Part shown: in pieces, positions 8,801 through 16,903 of the stretch | Numbering within the stretch: the first letter of the stretch is position 1 | How the letters are laid out: the number at the start of each line of letters is the position of its first letter | Assembly: GCA_031421635.1 (NCBI GenBank) | Contig: JANOPA010000085.1 | Coordinates: forward strand, 1-64,000 | Direction of reading: 5' to 3' | Origin: JAPOKJ01 sp031421635 | Lineage (GTDB): Bacteria > Pseudomonadota > Gammaproteobacteria > Burkholderiales > Burkholderiaceae_E | DNA: 64,000 nucleotides | Notes under the pieces: model-generated | What the model was told of the DNA's origin: nothing | What the model saw: the letters and a program-made list of their open reading frames with translations, nothing else | Database searches by the model: none | Program-made: the position numbers and the translations under genes

Positions 8801-10133
8801 ATGGCGACCAACACTGACCGAGCCTTGAATATGAAAGACGAAGTTATTTTAATGACAACAGAATTGTTCGATGAAGTGCTCGATAGCGACAACCTGCGCT
8901 GGGCATGGGAGCGGGTGAAGGCCAATAAGGGGGCGCCGGGTATTGACGGCGTGACCATTGCGCAGTTCCCCGCCTATGCTCGGGCGTACTGGCCAGCCAT
9001 CAAAGAACAACTCAGGGACGGGCGATATCAGCCGCAGCCAGTGCGTCGGGTAGAAATACCCAAGCCCGGTGGCGGCAAGCGCTTGTTGGGGATTCGGACC
9101 CTCACGGATCGGGTGATCCAACAGGCCATCGCCCAGGTGCTCACGCCGATCTTCGACCCGAGTTTCTCGGAATCGAGCTTCGGCTTTCGACCAGGCCGCA
9201 ACGCGCACCAAGCGATTCGCAAAGTACAGGCTGAGGTCAGGGGCGGTAGGCGCATCGCCGTGGATATCGATCTGGCCAAGTTCTTCGACACCGTCAATCA
9301 TGACGTGTTGATGGGCTTGCTGGCTCGAACTATCCACGACAAACGTCTGTTAGCCCTGATCGGCAGGTACTTGCGCGCCGGTGTGTGGGTCGGTGAGCAC
9401 ATCGAGCCGAGCGAGGTGGGCACCCCACAGGGGGGGTGGGCCACTCTCGCCCCTACTGGCCAATATCCTGCTGCACCAACTCGACCAAGAATTGGAGCGA
9501 CGGGGTCACCGCTTTGCGCGCTACGCCGATGACATGATCATTCTTGTCAAAAGCCGACGCGCTGCCGAGCGGGTGATGAGTTCCATCACGCGGTATCTGG
9601 AAGGCACCCTCAAACTCAAGGTCAACCCTGCCAAAAGCAAGGTAGCACCGATGAGTCAGTGCAGCTTCCTCGGGTTCACGATCATAAGCGGCAAAGTACG
9701 CTGGACTGAGAAGTCCCTCGCCAACTTCAAGCACAAGATCAAAGAACTCACAGGACGCAGTTGGGGAGTCTCCATGAAGTACCGGCTGTACAAGCTTGGG
9801 CAATACCTTCGAGGGTGGACCGCGTATTACGGCATCAGCCAGTATTACCGGCCTATCCCCGAACTGGAGGAATGGATTCGAAGGCGTATCCGCATGTGCT
9901 ACTGGAAACAGTGGCGTTGGCCGCGCACGAAGATCAAGAATCTGGTGGCCCTCGGGGTCGATCTCGTCACCGCCATCAAGCACGGTGTCAGTAGCCACGG
10001 CTACTGACACATGGCGAGAACCCCAGGCTTGCAACAAGCCTTCAACCACGCGTGGTTGAAAGCACAAGGACTGGTCAGCATCAAAGACCTGTGGATCAAA
10101 GCACAGGGCTACACGGCAAAGAAAGGAACGTAA
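8801..10133 (+). pseudogene. Group II intron reverse transcriptase/maturase, frameshifted and with nonsense codon
   Basis: The N-terminal part (8801 to about 9430) carries the RT start WAWERVKANKGAPGIDGVT, the SSFGFRPGRNAHQA block and AVDIDLAKFFDTVNHDVL. At the GTPQGGPLSPLLAN motif the G-run 9431-9440 holds four extra bases, and the protein continues in another frame with the catalytic YADD and a maturase domain (LGFTIISGKVRW, LRGWTAYYGISQYY). TGA 10005-10007 then stands where SHGYW is expected; the frame continues to TAA 10131-10133 with HMARTPGLQQAFNHAW. No C-terminal endonuclease domain is seen. Two independent lesions make a sequencing artefact less likely than true decay. Confidence 0.85.
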
Positions 10134-10158
10134 CTTCGGCAAGTGCGCCAACTCGTTG

Positions 10159-10228
10159 AACCGCCCACTGCGGACCCGCATGGTGGGTGGTGTGGGGGCT
10201 GGAGGTTAGAGACCTCCGGCTACCCGAT
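10159..10228 (+). ncRNA. Group II intron domains V and VI
   Basis: Domain V: ACCGCCCAC pairs with GTGGGTGGT (one G-T), with an inner TGCG/CGCA stem, a four-base loop and the two-base bulge TG before the 3' arm, the standard shape. Domain VI: GGAGGT pairs with ACCTCC, and the branch-point A (10222) is unpaired near the 3' end. Both look intact, so the RNA part of the intron is better preserved than its protein. Confidence 0.75.
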
Positions 10229-10281
10229 TATGACTGCTGGCGAGAAAACAAACGCATAAACTCGCGCAGCCCCGACCACTC

Positions 10282-10500
10282 TCAACTCCACTTAAGCTCA
10301 AGCTTGCGGTTTGTGGCTGCACATTCTCTAAGATAAATGTTGATAAGACTTTGATACGGAATGCCCACTTCTTCTGATACGCCCTTAAAGTACTCAATGC
10401 TTCCCTCATCTAGCCGAATAGTAATTTGCTTCTTGAGCTGAGCAGCGTAAGGGTTCTTACGAGATTTCGAAAAATCATATTCTTTGCGCATAGCTTTCAC
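10282..10500 (-). CDS. brnA: BrnA-type antitoxin
   Basis: 72 residues. A ribbon-helix-helix core, KKQITIRLDEGSIEYFKGVSEEVGIPYQSLINIYLREC, matches the BrnA/CopG antitoxin type that binds DNA and neutralises BrnT. ATG 10500 overlaps the brnT stop by four bases (ATGA), so the two are translated together. The C-terminus (RKLELKWS) is short and basic. Confidence 0.85.
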   Translation of the reverse strand: MKAMRKEYDFSKSRKNPYAAQLKKQITIRLDEGSIEYFKGVSEEVGIPYQSLINIYLRECAATNRKLELKWS

Positions 10501-10781
10501 CTTCCATAAAACTTCGCCTCACTACGTGAAGCCTTTCGAGCAGAAATAAGATGGATGACCTGACCAGATTCACGATAGCAGTGACACACCAGCAAAGCCT
10601 TAAGTGAAGCACTCAACCCAAGCAATACAAAGCGCTCTACGCCAACCGAATGATCAGGATCGTCGATCAATCGAGCTCTCTCATCGGGAAAAACAGTTTT
10701 CGCTTCCTCAAAGGTGACTTTATGGTTACGTAGGTTCGCGGCCGCTTTGGCTTCATGCCAAGTGAATCGTAGTTCAGACAT
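10497..10781 (-). CDS. brnT: BrnT-type ribonuclease toxin
   Basis: 94 residues with the BrnT signature: FTWHEAKAAANLRNHKVTFEEA, a VFPDERARLIDDPDHSVGVERFVLLG core and a C-terminal IHLISARKASRSEAKFY. BrnT has a RelE-like fold and cleaves RNA. The frame is open to 10877, but MSELRFTWHEAK at ATG 10781 is the family start. It is the first gene of a toxin-then-antitoxin operon with a promoter placed immediately upstream. It lies between the group II intron and an IS remnant. Confidence 0.87.
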   Translation of the reverse strand: MSELRFTWHEAKAAANLRNHKVTFEEAKTVFPDERARLIDDPDHSVGVERFVLLGLSASLKALLVCHCYRESGQVIHLISARKASRSEAKFYGR

Positions 10782-10788
10782 GGCCCCA

Positions 10789-10817
10789 ATTATAACTACA
10801 ATGTAACTACTACGCAA
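10789..10817 (-). promoter_or_regulatory. brnTA promoter with repeated GTAGTTA operator
   Basis: On the minus strand TTGCGT (10817-10812), a 17-bp spacer and TATAAT (10794-10789) form a near-consensus sigma70 promoter. The spacer and -10 contain GTAGTTA twice, eleven bases apart, a likely site for the BrnA-BrnT complex. The -10 box is only seven bases from the brnT ATG, so the transcript would be leaderless or nearly so. Confidence 0.65.
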
Positions 10818-10999
10818 TGCATCGACAAGCAGTGGAAAAAAGGCTAACGAGGATGTGCAAAAACCCAACCGAGGCAAGCGCCAGGTTCGGTTTGATGGAT
10901 TTTCATTAACGGTTCTCGCATCCGCTCAGTTTGCTTGAGTCGGCCCGCAATTTCAAGGGTAATAAGACCCAATGCGGCCCTTTCCCCGCCTCTTTGGCC

Positions 11000-11158
11000 C
11001 TAGTAGTGCGCGATCTTCTCAATGTTGTGCACCATGCAGTACAAGTGCCACTGCGTACTCACCTTGCACTTGCCCCTCAACGTGAACCGGGTCAAGCGTT
11101 TGTTGTGCCTCAGGTTCCCAAACACTGGCTCCACCGTCCCCATGCTACAGCGCTGGGA
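11000..11158 (-). pseudogene. IS1182-family transposase C-terminal remnant
   Basis: The last 45 or so residues read TVEPVFGNLRHNKRLTRFTL followed by a KVSTQWHLYCMVHNIEK block, the C-terminal DDE region (final Glu) of IS1182-type transposases. Sequence upstream in the same frame is not recognisable and no inverted repeats were found. It is a scrap of an old insertion. Confidence 0.7.
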
Positions 11159-11402
11159 GCGTGATGGGGCTCGCGTTGAACCCCGAGGTGACCAGCGTCC
11201 GGCGAGGAAACAAATGCCCGCCAACCAATTCAGTGAGGCCGAGCGGGCGAGACTCATGAGGGTTGTCAATTCGACGGAGTTTGCACTCCACTCACGCTCG
11301 TCAGTCCATTGACACGGTACGATAATCCTCTTTGTAAAATCAAATTTCTTAATCGACCAAAATTGCATTGAACTTGAAAAAAATTGCAATAATCCGAAAA
11401 CC

Positions 11403-12134
11403 ATGACTTGCCCGACCATTTACGACTTTCGAATTGATGCATGGCAGCCCGACACGCTGCCGATGGCGCGCTTGGCGGAATATTTGGCGAGTTTGGCTAA
11501 GATTTTTGGCCATCAAGAGAATGTTCATTTCTTGAAAGTGCGTAAAGGCAGCGCAATACCCGAAATTCATATTCAGGAAAACAGTGCGCCAAAAGTTGAA
11601 TCGCGGTTAAAGCTTGTGGGCACGCTAAGTGCACCGGACGATGCTACTAAATCGGTCCAAGACATTAATAGCATGCTGCGAGAAGATAACGCATCGGCAA
11701 TATTGAGGGTAAAAGGTGGTGCTCAGGTCATTTTGTTTCCTGGCTGCAAAACCACCTTGGCTGATGAAGCGATAGTTCATGAAGTGGGTGAGTTGGTCGG
11801 CACGGTCATTAGAGTGGGCGGAAGAGACCCTAGCGTGCCTTTGCTGTTGCAAGATACCGATGGTACGACTTATCACTGTACGACCACCCGTACAATTGCG
11901 CGAGAGCTGGCGCATCATCTTTTTGGTGACATGGTGCGCGTGCAAGGCACGGGAAAGTGGCGCCGGACGGTTGATCGTATTTGGGTGCTTGACGATTTCA
12001 AACTCAAAAGCTGGGAAGCGATTGACCAAACAACGTTGACTGACGAAGTTGCTGCGCTACGTGCCGTCGAAGGCAGCAAGTGGAATCAGTTTGTTAACCG
12101 ACAGGCTGAACTAAAAAAATTACGCGAAGCTTAA
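11403..12134 (+). CDS. Uncharacterised protein paired with a PIN nuclease
   Basis: 243 residues. The N-terminal half begins with IYDFRIDAWQPDTLPMARLAEYLASLAKIFG. The C-terminal half (about 130-215) has alternating strand-like stretches, GELVGTVIRVGGRDPSVPLL, DGTTYHCTTTRTIARELAHH and DMVRVQGTGKWRR, which suggest an OB-fold-like nucleic-acid-binding domain; that is inference. The PIN-domain gene starts three bases after its stop. Upstream is AT-rich and contains AATTGCAWT twice, 21 bp apart (11361 and 11382), a possible autoregulatory site. I recognise this as a recurrent uncharacterised pair but know no function. Confidence 0.7.
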   Translation: MTCPTIYDFRIDAWQPDTLPMARLAEYLASLAKIFGHQENVHFLKVRKGSAIPEIHIQENSAPKVESRLKLVGTLSAPDDATKSVQDINSMLREDNASAILRVKGGAQVILFPGCKTTLADEAIVHEVGELVGTVIRVGGRDPSVPLLLQDTDGTTYHCTTTRTIARELAHHLFGDMVRVQGTGKWRRTVDRIWVLDDFKLKSWEAIDQTTLTDEVAALRAVEGSKWNQFVNRQAELKKLREA

Positions 12135-12137
12135 TTT

Positions 12138-12629
12138 ATGGCTGGTGTCATATTTGATTCCACATTCCTTGTCGATGTTTTCAATCAAAAAATAGCTGGA
12201 GAGCAACGCGCCGCTTTAGATCACCTGCTCGAAGGTTTGTCGAAAGTGGGTGTACGGATTTTGATCCCATCACCCTGCCTTACTGAGCTATTTATACGCG
12301 CGGATAAAGCCCGCGATCAATATGTCCAAAGACTTAGTAAAGCTAGCAGCTTTGAGGTGATCGCATTTGATCGCCGCGCTGCCACAGAGTGCGCGATTTT
12401 GTTGGGAGAAGCTTGGGACAAGAAAACTCAGCGAAGTATTACTCGAACTAAGTTCAAGTACGATTGGATGGTGGTTGCCTGTGCGGCGTCACGTGGTGCG
12501 CAGAAAATTTATTCAGATGATATTGATATCGCGCGTTGCGCCGCTCAAGTAAATATTCAAACTTTGTCACAAAAGGATTTGCCGATTCCTGCCGAGTCAC
12601 GCCAATTACGGATACCGGATATCACCTAA
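12138..12629 (+). CDS. PIN-domain ribonuclease-like protein
   Basis: 163 residues with PIN-fold acidic positions: IFDSTFLVDVF (Asp near residue 6), PSPCLTELFIRA (Glu), FKYDWMVVACAA (Asp) and YSDDIDIARCA (Asp). PIN proteins cut RNA and often act as toxins. It is translationally linked to the upstream 243-residue protein rather than to a small VapB-type antitoxin, so it differs from classic vapBC. It lies in an accessory stretch rich in other PIN modules. Confidence 0.78.
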   Translation: MAGVIFDSTFLVDVFNQKIAGEQRAALDHLLEGLSKVGVRILIPSPCLTELFIRADKARDQYVQRLSKASSFEVIAFDRRAATECAILLGEAWDKKTQRSITRTKFKYDWMVVACAASRGAQKIYSDDIDIARCAAQVNIQTLSQKDLPIPAESRQLRIPDIT

Positions 12630-12702
12630 AATATTTGCAACAGAGTTGACTCAAATCCACTTTGACGCGCTCGAATACTTGAACGTCGCGTAAAGATCGT
12701 AA

Positions 12703-13132
12703 ATGCTACTCAATACTGATTTTCGGGATGCGAGTAAAGCTGATCCAACTATTTCACGGATTTTCTTCGATTCCTTTCACGAGTGTGAGGGCTTCATAGA
12801 TACGCTGATTGCTGCTTTGGATCGCGCTGTTGCTCGAGCTTTGTACACCACGGGCTGGCGAAATCGAAGTGCTGTCGGCCTTGCCCGATCATCTTCGCAT
12901 CGGTGTTGGGGCCTGTAATCAGAAACATGCCCATGTCGAGAGCGTTTATTCCATCGTCGCCCATGCCGAGCGCGCCATCAAAATCTTCGGTGCCGAGCGC
13001 ATGCTCTTGACGCCTGACTGCGGTTTCGCGACTTTCGCCGACAATCCGGTATCTTCGGATCGAATCGCCGAAGCCAAATTGGCAGCACTGGCTCAGGCGA
13101 CCAGTATCTTGCGGGCGCGGCATCGCGTGTAA
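12703..13132 (+). pseudogene. Cobalamin-independent methionine synthase-like C-terminal remnant
   Basis: The frame ending at 13132 reads GEIEVLSALPDHLRIGVGA, NQKHAHVESVYSIVAHAERA and LLTPDCGFATFADNPVSS, the C-terminal zinc-binding domain of MetE-like proteins with its Cys. An earlier piece, FFDSFHECEGFIDTLIAALD, lies in another frame at about 12755-12820, so a frameshift separates them. The rest is missing. Confidence 0.65.
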
Positions 13133-13302
13133 AAACGGCGAGCGTCTATGAGCGCGAGACTCGAAGCGCCCGACCTACCTGTCGACCAAAAATATGGTTC
13201 GAAACTGTGAGGTCTAATTATCGCTCGACCCTACAAGCTGTCCGAGGAGGAGAGCTTCAGACGCTGGAATCAGATTTTAGGGAATTATTGCCGAAATTTG
13301 TG

Positions 13303-13316
13303 CTATCATTTGATAG
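13303..13316 (+). promoter_or_regulatory. CTATCA-TT-TGATAG palindrome upstream of a toxin-antitoxin operon
   Basis: A perfect 14-bp palindrome lies 18 bp before the antitoxin ATG 13334. Antitoxins of this type normally repress their own operon, so it is a plausible operator. Confidence 0.5.
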
Positions 13317-13333
13317 ATCAATTGAAAGCCGGT

Positions 13334-13657
13334 ATGGATACATTTACGGTCCGAGATTTACGCGAGCGCACGGGCGAACTCGTACGTGCTTGCGAGGCCG
13401 GTAGCCTCTCCCTTCTCACCAAGCATGGCCGACCATTGTGTGTCACGGTGCCAATGGACGATCTACTGCTTCGTCATGGGGTGCCAAGTGCTTTGGCAGT
13501 TCAGCTTTACCGAACTCAATCAGTCAGCATGGGTGTGGCTGCGCGAATTGCGGGCCTTGAATTGGAGCAATTCATGCAACTCCTTGGGACGCTTGGAATC
13601 GCCGTGATTGCTTACGATCCTGCCGAGCTTGATCAGGAACTCGCTGCACTTGACTAA
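13334..13657 (+). CDS. Antitoxin with Phd/YefM-like N-terminus and UPF0175-like C-terminus
   Basis: 107 residues. The start MDTFTVRDLRERTGELVRACEAGSLSLLTKHGRPLCVTVP is the Phd/YefM fold; from about residue 48 the chain SALAVQLYRTQSVSMGVAARIAGLELEQFMQLLG resembles a UPF0175 domain, another antitoxin family. An upstream in-frame start exists at 13298, but MDTFTV at ATG 13334 is the family start and leaves the palindrome free. It overlaps the toxin start. Confidence 0.78.
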   Translation: MDTFTVRDLRERTGELVRACEAGSLSLLTKHGRPLCVTVPMDDLLLRHGVPSALAVQLYRTQSVSMGVAARIAGLELEQFMQLLGTLGIAVIAYDPAELDQELAALD

Positions 13658-14138
13658 GCTGATTGTTGCAGACGCCAGCCCGCTTATTGTGCTGGCGCGC
13701 GCAAGCCAACTAAGAATCCTTCCCTTGGTTGCGGGAAAGGTCATCGTTCCCGACGTTGTTGCTCATGAATGTACTCATGATCAAAATCTACCTGGCGCGC
13801 GCGCGATCTCCGAGGCTTTCGCGAAAGGGTGGCTCAAGCCTCAGCCCAAAACACCCTTGGTGGAACCGATCATCGCCGCAGGCCTGGATCTTGGCGAATC
13901 GATGGCGTTGGCCCTAGCTGTTGCGCTCAAAGCTCCAATTCTTATTGATGAACGGATAGGCCGCCAGGCTGCGTTTGCGCAATCGCTCAGAGTCGTCGGA
14001 TCAATAGGCATCCTTCTTTTAGCAAAGAAGCGTGGGTTGATTGAGCGCGTTGCGCCCGTGATCCAAGACCTCAAGCGGGAAGGTCTTTATATCTCGCCGG
14101 AACTCGAACAAGAAGCTCTACGACGAGCCGGGGAGTAG
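13650..14138 (+). CDS. DUF3368/PIN-domain toxin
   Basis: 162 residues from TTG 13650, which overlaps the end of the antitoxin by eight bases; the resulting TKLIVADASPLIVLARAS is the usual start of this PIN subfamily. Acidic residues: Asp in VADASP, Glu in VAHECTHD, Glu in LDLGESMALALA and Asp in LIDERIGRQAA. It ends with a helical LKREGLYISPELEQEALRRAG. ATG 13608 is an alternative start but would overlap the antitoxin by 50 bases. Probable RNA-cutting toxin. Confidence 0.8.
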   Translation: MTKLIVADASPLIVLARASQLRILPLVAGKVIVPDVVAHECTHDQNLPGARAISEAFAKGWLKPQPKTPLVEPIIAAGLDLGESMALALAVALKAPILIDERIGRQAAFAQSLRVVGSIGILLLAKKRGLIERVAPVIQDLKREGLYISPELEQEALRRAGE

Positions 14139-14218
14139 CTAAAATGTCGATGCAATTGCCCCAACCGAGTGACTCACGAGCCAGGTTCAGGAAGGCGGCT
14201 GTGCCGGCATCAAAGCTG

Positions 14219-15001
14219 CTAGGCTGAGAGAAGGAACTTCAAGCTCAGCGCATTGAAGCCCTGCCAGTCCTCAAACTGAGGCCAGTGTGCAACGCCGTTC
14301 ATGTCCACGCGGGTGGCATGCGGCAACAAGCCCGCCGCACGGGCGATGTTGCGTTTAAAGTGCTCGCTGTCGTCGTTCGAGCCCACCAATAAGGTGGGGG
14401 TTTGAATGCTGCGCTATTCATCGTCGGCAATGGCACTCTTCGCAAACATGTCGTTCTCAGTCAAGGCCAGAATACGCCGCATTGAGGCTTTCATTTCAGG
14501 CAACTGATAGACCGTCTGACGCACCTTGATGAAATCGGGCAGGCGTTTTTTCTCATCATGAATCAAATCAGTGAACACGTTTTTGACGCGCTCCCAGGGC
14601 GGATCGTTGATCGCGGCCATGCGGTCGTTACGCAGGCTGTTGATGGCAGGCAAATTCGCGGCGGGTGGCCGAGTCAGGCCCGACACGGCGCAAAGAATGA
14701 GGTGCTTCACTCGCTTAGGATAAGTGTGGGCAAAGCGCGCTGCGATCCAGCCGCCCATAGACACGCCGAAAATCGACAATTGGTCAACTTTCATAACCTC
14801 AAGAAATGCAATCACATGGCGTATGTAGTCGTGGATTTCATGCACAGGCTGTTCTGGTTTGTCTGAGAAGCCAGCTCCGACCAGGTCCAGTGCAAGCACA
14901 TTGAAATGTTTCGAATATGCGCCAATGTTGGCGCCAGCAACGCGCAGAGTGCGAAAAATCGAACCAACGACGACCGAACGTACACCATTTTCTATCTCCA
15001 A
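14219..15001 (-). pseudogene. Alpha/beta hydrolase, nonsense codon and decayed N-terminus
   Basis: NVLALDLVGAGFSDKPEQP and the nucleophile elbow LSIFGVSMGGWIAARFA identify an alpha/beta hydrolase. The frame stops at TAG 14416-14414 after ADDE but continues without another stop to TAG 14221-14219, through RSIQTPTLLVGSNDD and the catalytic-His block MNGVAHWPQFE. So one base change cut off the Asp and His of the triad. The N-terminus before SKHFNVLALD lacks the oxyanion HG motif and looks frameshifted. Confidence 0.75.
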
Positions 15002-15203
15002 GAATTGTAGTTTTGATTGTTTGACCGAAACGACAATAGAGCCTAGCCAAACTTACTTGGAGTTTACGCGCATAGCGTGTGAGCGTCAGGGCCAGCAGGG
15101 GTATATCTGCAATGCGGTTCGGTGCATAGCTAACTTCGTCTCCAAGGGGTGATGCACCCGAGTGCGATGCTGCACCCTAAGCCGGCGGTGGCTAAGAAAA
15201 AAC

Positions 15204-16133
15204 TCAAACCGATCGGAAAAACTCCAGCAAGGCGCGATTAAAGGCCTCTGGCTGTTCCCATTGCATACCATGGCCTGAGTCGGCCACCACAACCATTTTA
15301 CTCGTTGGTATTTTATCGGCGACGGTCTTGAGTAAGGCTGGTGGTATCCATAAATCTGCGTCGCCGGTGAGTAGTAGGGTGCGGGTTTTGAGTGCCTGCA
15401 GCGTTGCCCAATTAATTTTGCTTTTCAATCTGATGGGAAGGCGGGTGCCAGCTCGGTCATGACGCCGTTTCCATTCGGCCACGCCCTCTGGGTTTTGGGC
15501 TCGATACGATGGCCCGAGTTCTTTGAGTTCAACCGGTAAAGCATCAAAGGCCTTGGGGCGGAGTGCAGTCAAGGTGCGCTGATACTCTGGCTCTTCGATG
15601 CCCATCATGCTGCAGGCCAGCACTAAGCTGAGCAGGCGCTCAGGATGTGCGATGGCAGCATCTAAAGCAATATATCCGCCCAGCGCATTGCCCACTGCGT
15701 GGAATTTGTCTACGCGTAGGAAACTCATCAGACCGAGCAAATCGTCCACCGAGAAATGGCTACTGACATCACTACCTGCTTCTGAGGGGTGTTGGCCACG
15801 CCGAGTATAGGAGACCACGCGATATCCCGCTTTAGAGAGGCTAGCTTGCTGATAGGGATAGAACTCGGCGCTTCCCGAGCCAGGGTGAAGAAACACAATC
15901 ACCTCACCCGGGCCGCCCGTATCCCAAAACCAAAGACGGGTATTGCCTAAGTCCGCTAAGCCTTCGGTCACGGGCCCTTTTTCAGGAAATGGTACTGACA
16001 TGGATTCATACGCGCCCTCTTTGGCGGACTGATTCGAAGAAGGCTTCATTGAAGTACAGCCTGAAAGAATAAAAGCTGAAGCGGCACCGAGCAAGCTGAT
16101 GCGGCGTGAGTGGGGCAATGTCATTTTGCGCAT
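15204..16133 (-). CDS. Lipoprotein alpha/beta-hydrolase-fold protein lacking the nucleophile Ser
   Basis: 309 residues from ATG 16133 (longer upstream frames are unlikely; ATG 16124 is also possible). ISLLGAASAFILSGC is a lipobox signal, so the protein is lipid-anchored. The fold is clear: VIVFLHPGSGSAEFY (oxyanion region), RVVSYTRRGQHPS, TRTLLLTGDADLWIPP (Asp) and DSGHGMQWEQPEAFN (His). The elbow reads VGNALGGYIAL, with Ala where the nucleophile Ser normally stands; RutD-like members, from memory, also have Ala here. It may not be a conventional serine esterase. Confidence 0.78.
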   Translation of the reverse strand: MRKMTLPHSRRISLLGAASAFILSGCTSMKPSSNQSAKEGAYESMSVPFPEKGPVTEGLADLGNTRLWFWDTGGPGEVIVFLHPGSGSAEFYPYQQASLSKAGYRVVSYTRRGQHPSEAGSDVSSHFSVDDLLGLMSFLRVDKFHAVGNALGGYIALDAAIAHPERLLSLVLACSMMGIEEPEYQRTLTALRPKAFDALPVELKELGPSYRAQNPEGVAEWKRRHDRAGTRLPIRLKSKINWATLQALKTRTLLLTGDADLWIPPALLKTVADKIPTSKMVVVADSGHGMQWEQPEAFNRALLEFFRSV

Positions 16134-16141
16134 GACAGGTC

Positions 16142-16333
16142 TTAGTCGAGCTTCACGCCCACCGACTTGGCGAAGTCTGCCGGTCCACCTGCCGCAAAAG
16201 GCACCACGATACGAATCGGGTTGGCGCTCGGCCATGCTTGGGCAACAGCTCGGGTAGGGCTCAAAGACAGGACGACGCTGGCGAGGCTAAGGAAGATTGT
16301 GGCGAGTGGAAAAAGCTTCATTGAGGCAGTCAT
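16142..16333 (-). pseudogene. Bug-family receptor with large internal deletion
   Basis: The first 50 residues are a Bug start: signal peptide (MKLFPLATIFLSLASVVLS) then WPSANPIRIVVPFAAGGPAD. They are joined directly to DFAKSVGVKLD and a stop, which looks like the extreme C-terminus of the same family. About 260 residues in between, the ligand-binding body, are missing. Confidence 0.65.
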
Positions 16334-16454
16334 AGGCGATGGAATGCCTACCTTACCTTTTTAATGCCGAGCAGTACAGCCGCGCGGCGCACGAAGCCTC
16401 TCGAAAACATGCAAAGCTGATATGTCGCCCCCGAGATGTTGCGTAAACTAAGAA

Positions 16455-16562
16455 TTGATGAAGCCGAACACTAACAACGAATTTGAACTTAATATCGCCG
16501 CCGACTTGCGGCGCTGGCGAACCTTTCTGATCGTGGCCGAGCAGGGTAGCCTCACTCGGCCT
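16455..16562 (+). pseudogene. LysR-type regulator N-terminal scrap
   Basis: DLRRWRTFLIVAEQGSLTR resembles the first helix of a LysR DNA-binding domain; the helix-turn-helix that should follow is absent and the downstream sequence is not protein-like. It is a weak call. Confidence 0.35.
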
Positions 16563-16680
16563 TGTACGAGTAAAAAGATGATGAAGATTTCACTGGTTTT
16601 TGCACGTCAGAGTTCCAAATGGTCAAAGTTGCTTTTTGCGACTTTTACGCCCGCAATGCTGTTATGGGATTCGAATCATT

Positions 16681-16805
16681 AACCGTGAATACGTTTCAGT
16701 GCGAACAGGCACGCCCGCAGCCATTATTGAGCGTCTTAATCGTGAATTAAAACTGAGGCTGTGAAGTGGAAACGGGTGATTGAGGTGTCTGGGGCAAAAC
16801 TCTAA
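16681..16805 (+). pseudogene. Bug-family receptor C-terminal scrap
   Basis: NREYVSVRTGTPAAIIERLN followed by RELK is the penultimate helix block of Bug receptors, and KWKRVIEVSGAKL with a stop (TAA 16803-16805) is their usual end; the two pieces are in different frames. This is a second, plus-strand receptor ruin only about 350 bp from the minus-strand one. Confidence 0.55.
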
Positions 16806-16903
16806 CGTTTCAATCAAGACCACTTGGCCTATCTGCGTCTTGAGGCCTACGGACTTCATGATGCGAAACCCGCATTTCCTAAGCACCGTCGATCATCATG
16901 CGA

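Larger units (their letters stand above)
8216..10228 (+). mobile_element. Group II intron (about 2.0 kb)
   Basis: The 5' end is placed at GTGCGCCCAGCACGGGCG (8216), the conserved group II start, followed by the domain I sequence GGGTGCAAGTCCC. The open frame for a reverse transcriptase/maturase sits in domain IV. The 3' end has a recognisable domain V (10159-10192) and domain VI, with a bulged A at 10222 seven bases from the proposed 3' end CCCGAT (10228). Insertion is in non-coding DNA; no interrupted gene is visible in the flanks. The element may fold and splice if supplied with a maturase in trans, but its own protein is broken. Confidence 0.85.

Noticed and set aside
10005..10007. TGA in the maturase as a second selenocysteine or recoded codon
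   Set aside because: The family has Trp here, the gene is already frameshifted, and no SECIS-like hairpin follows.
9453..10181. A 242-residue frame on the minus strand inside the intron
   Set aside because: It is antisense to the maturase region, has no start signal and no recognisable protein pattern.
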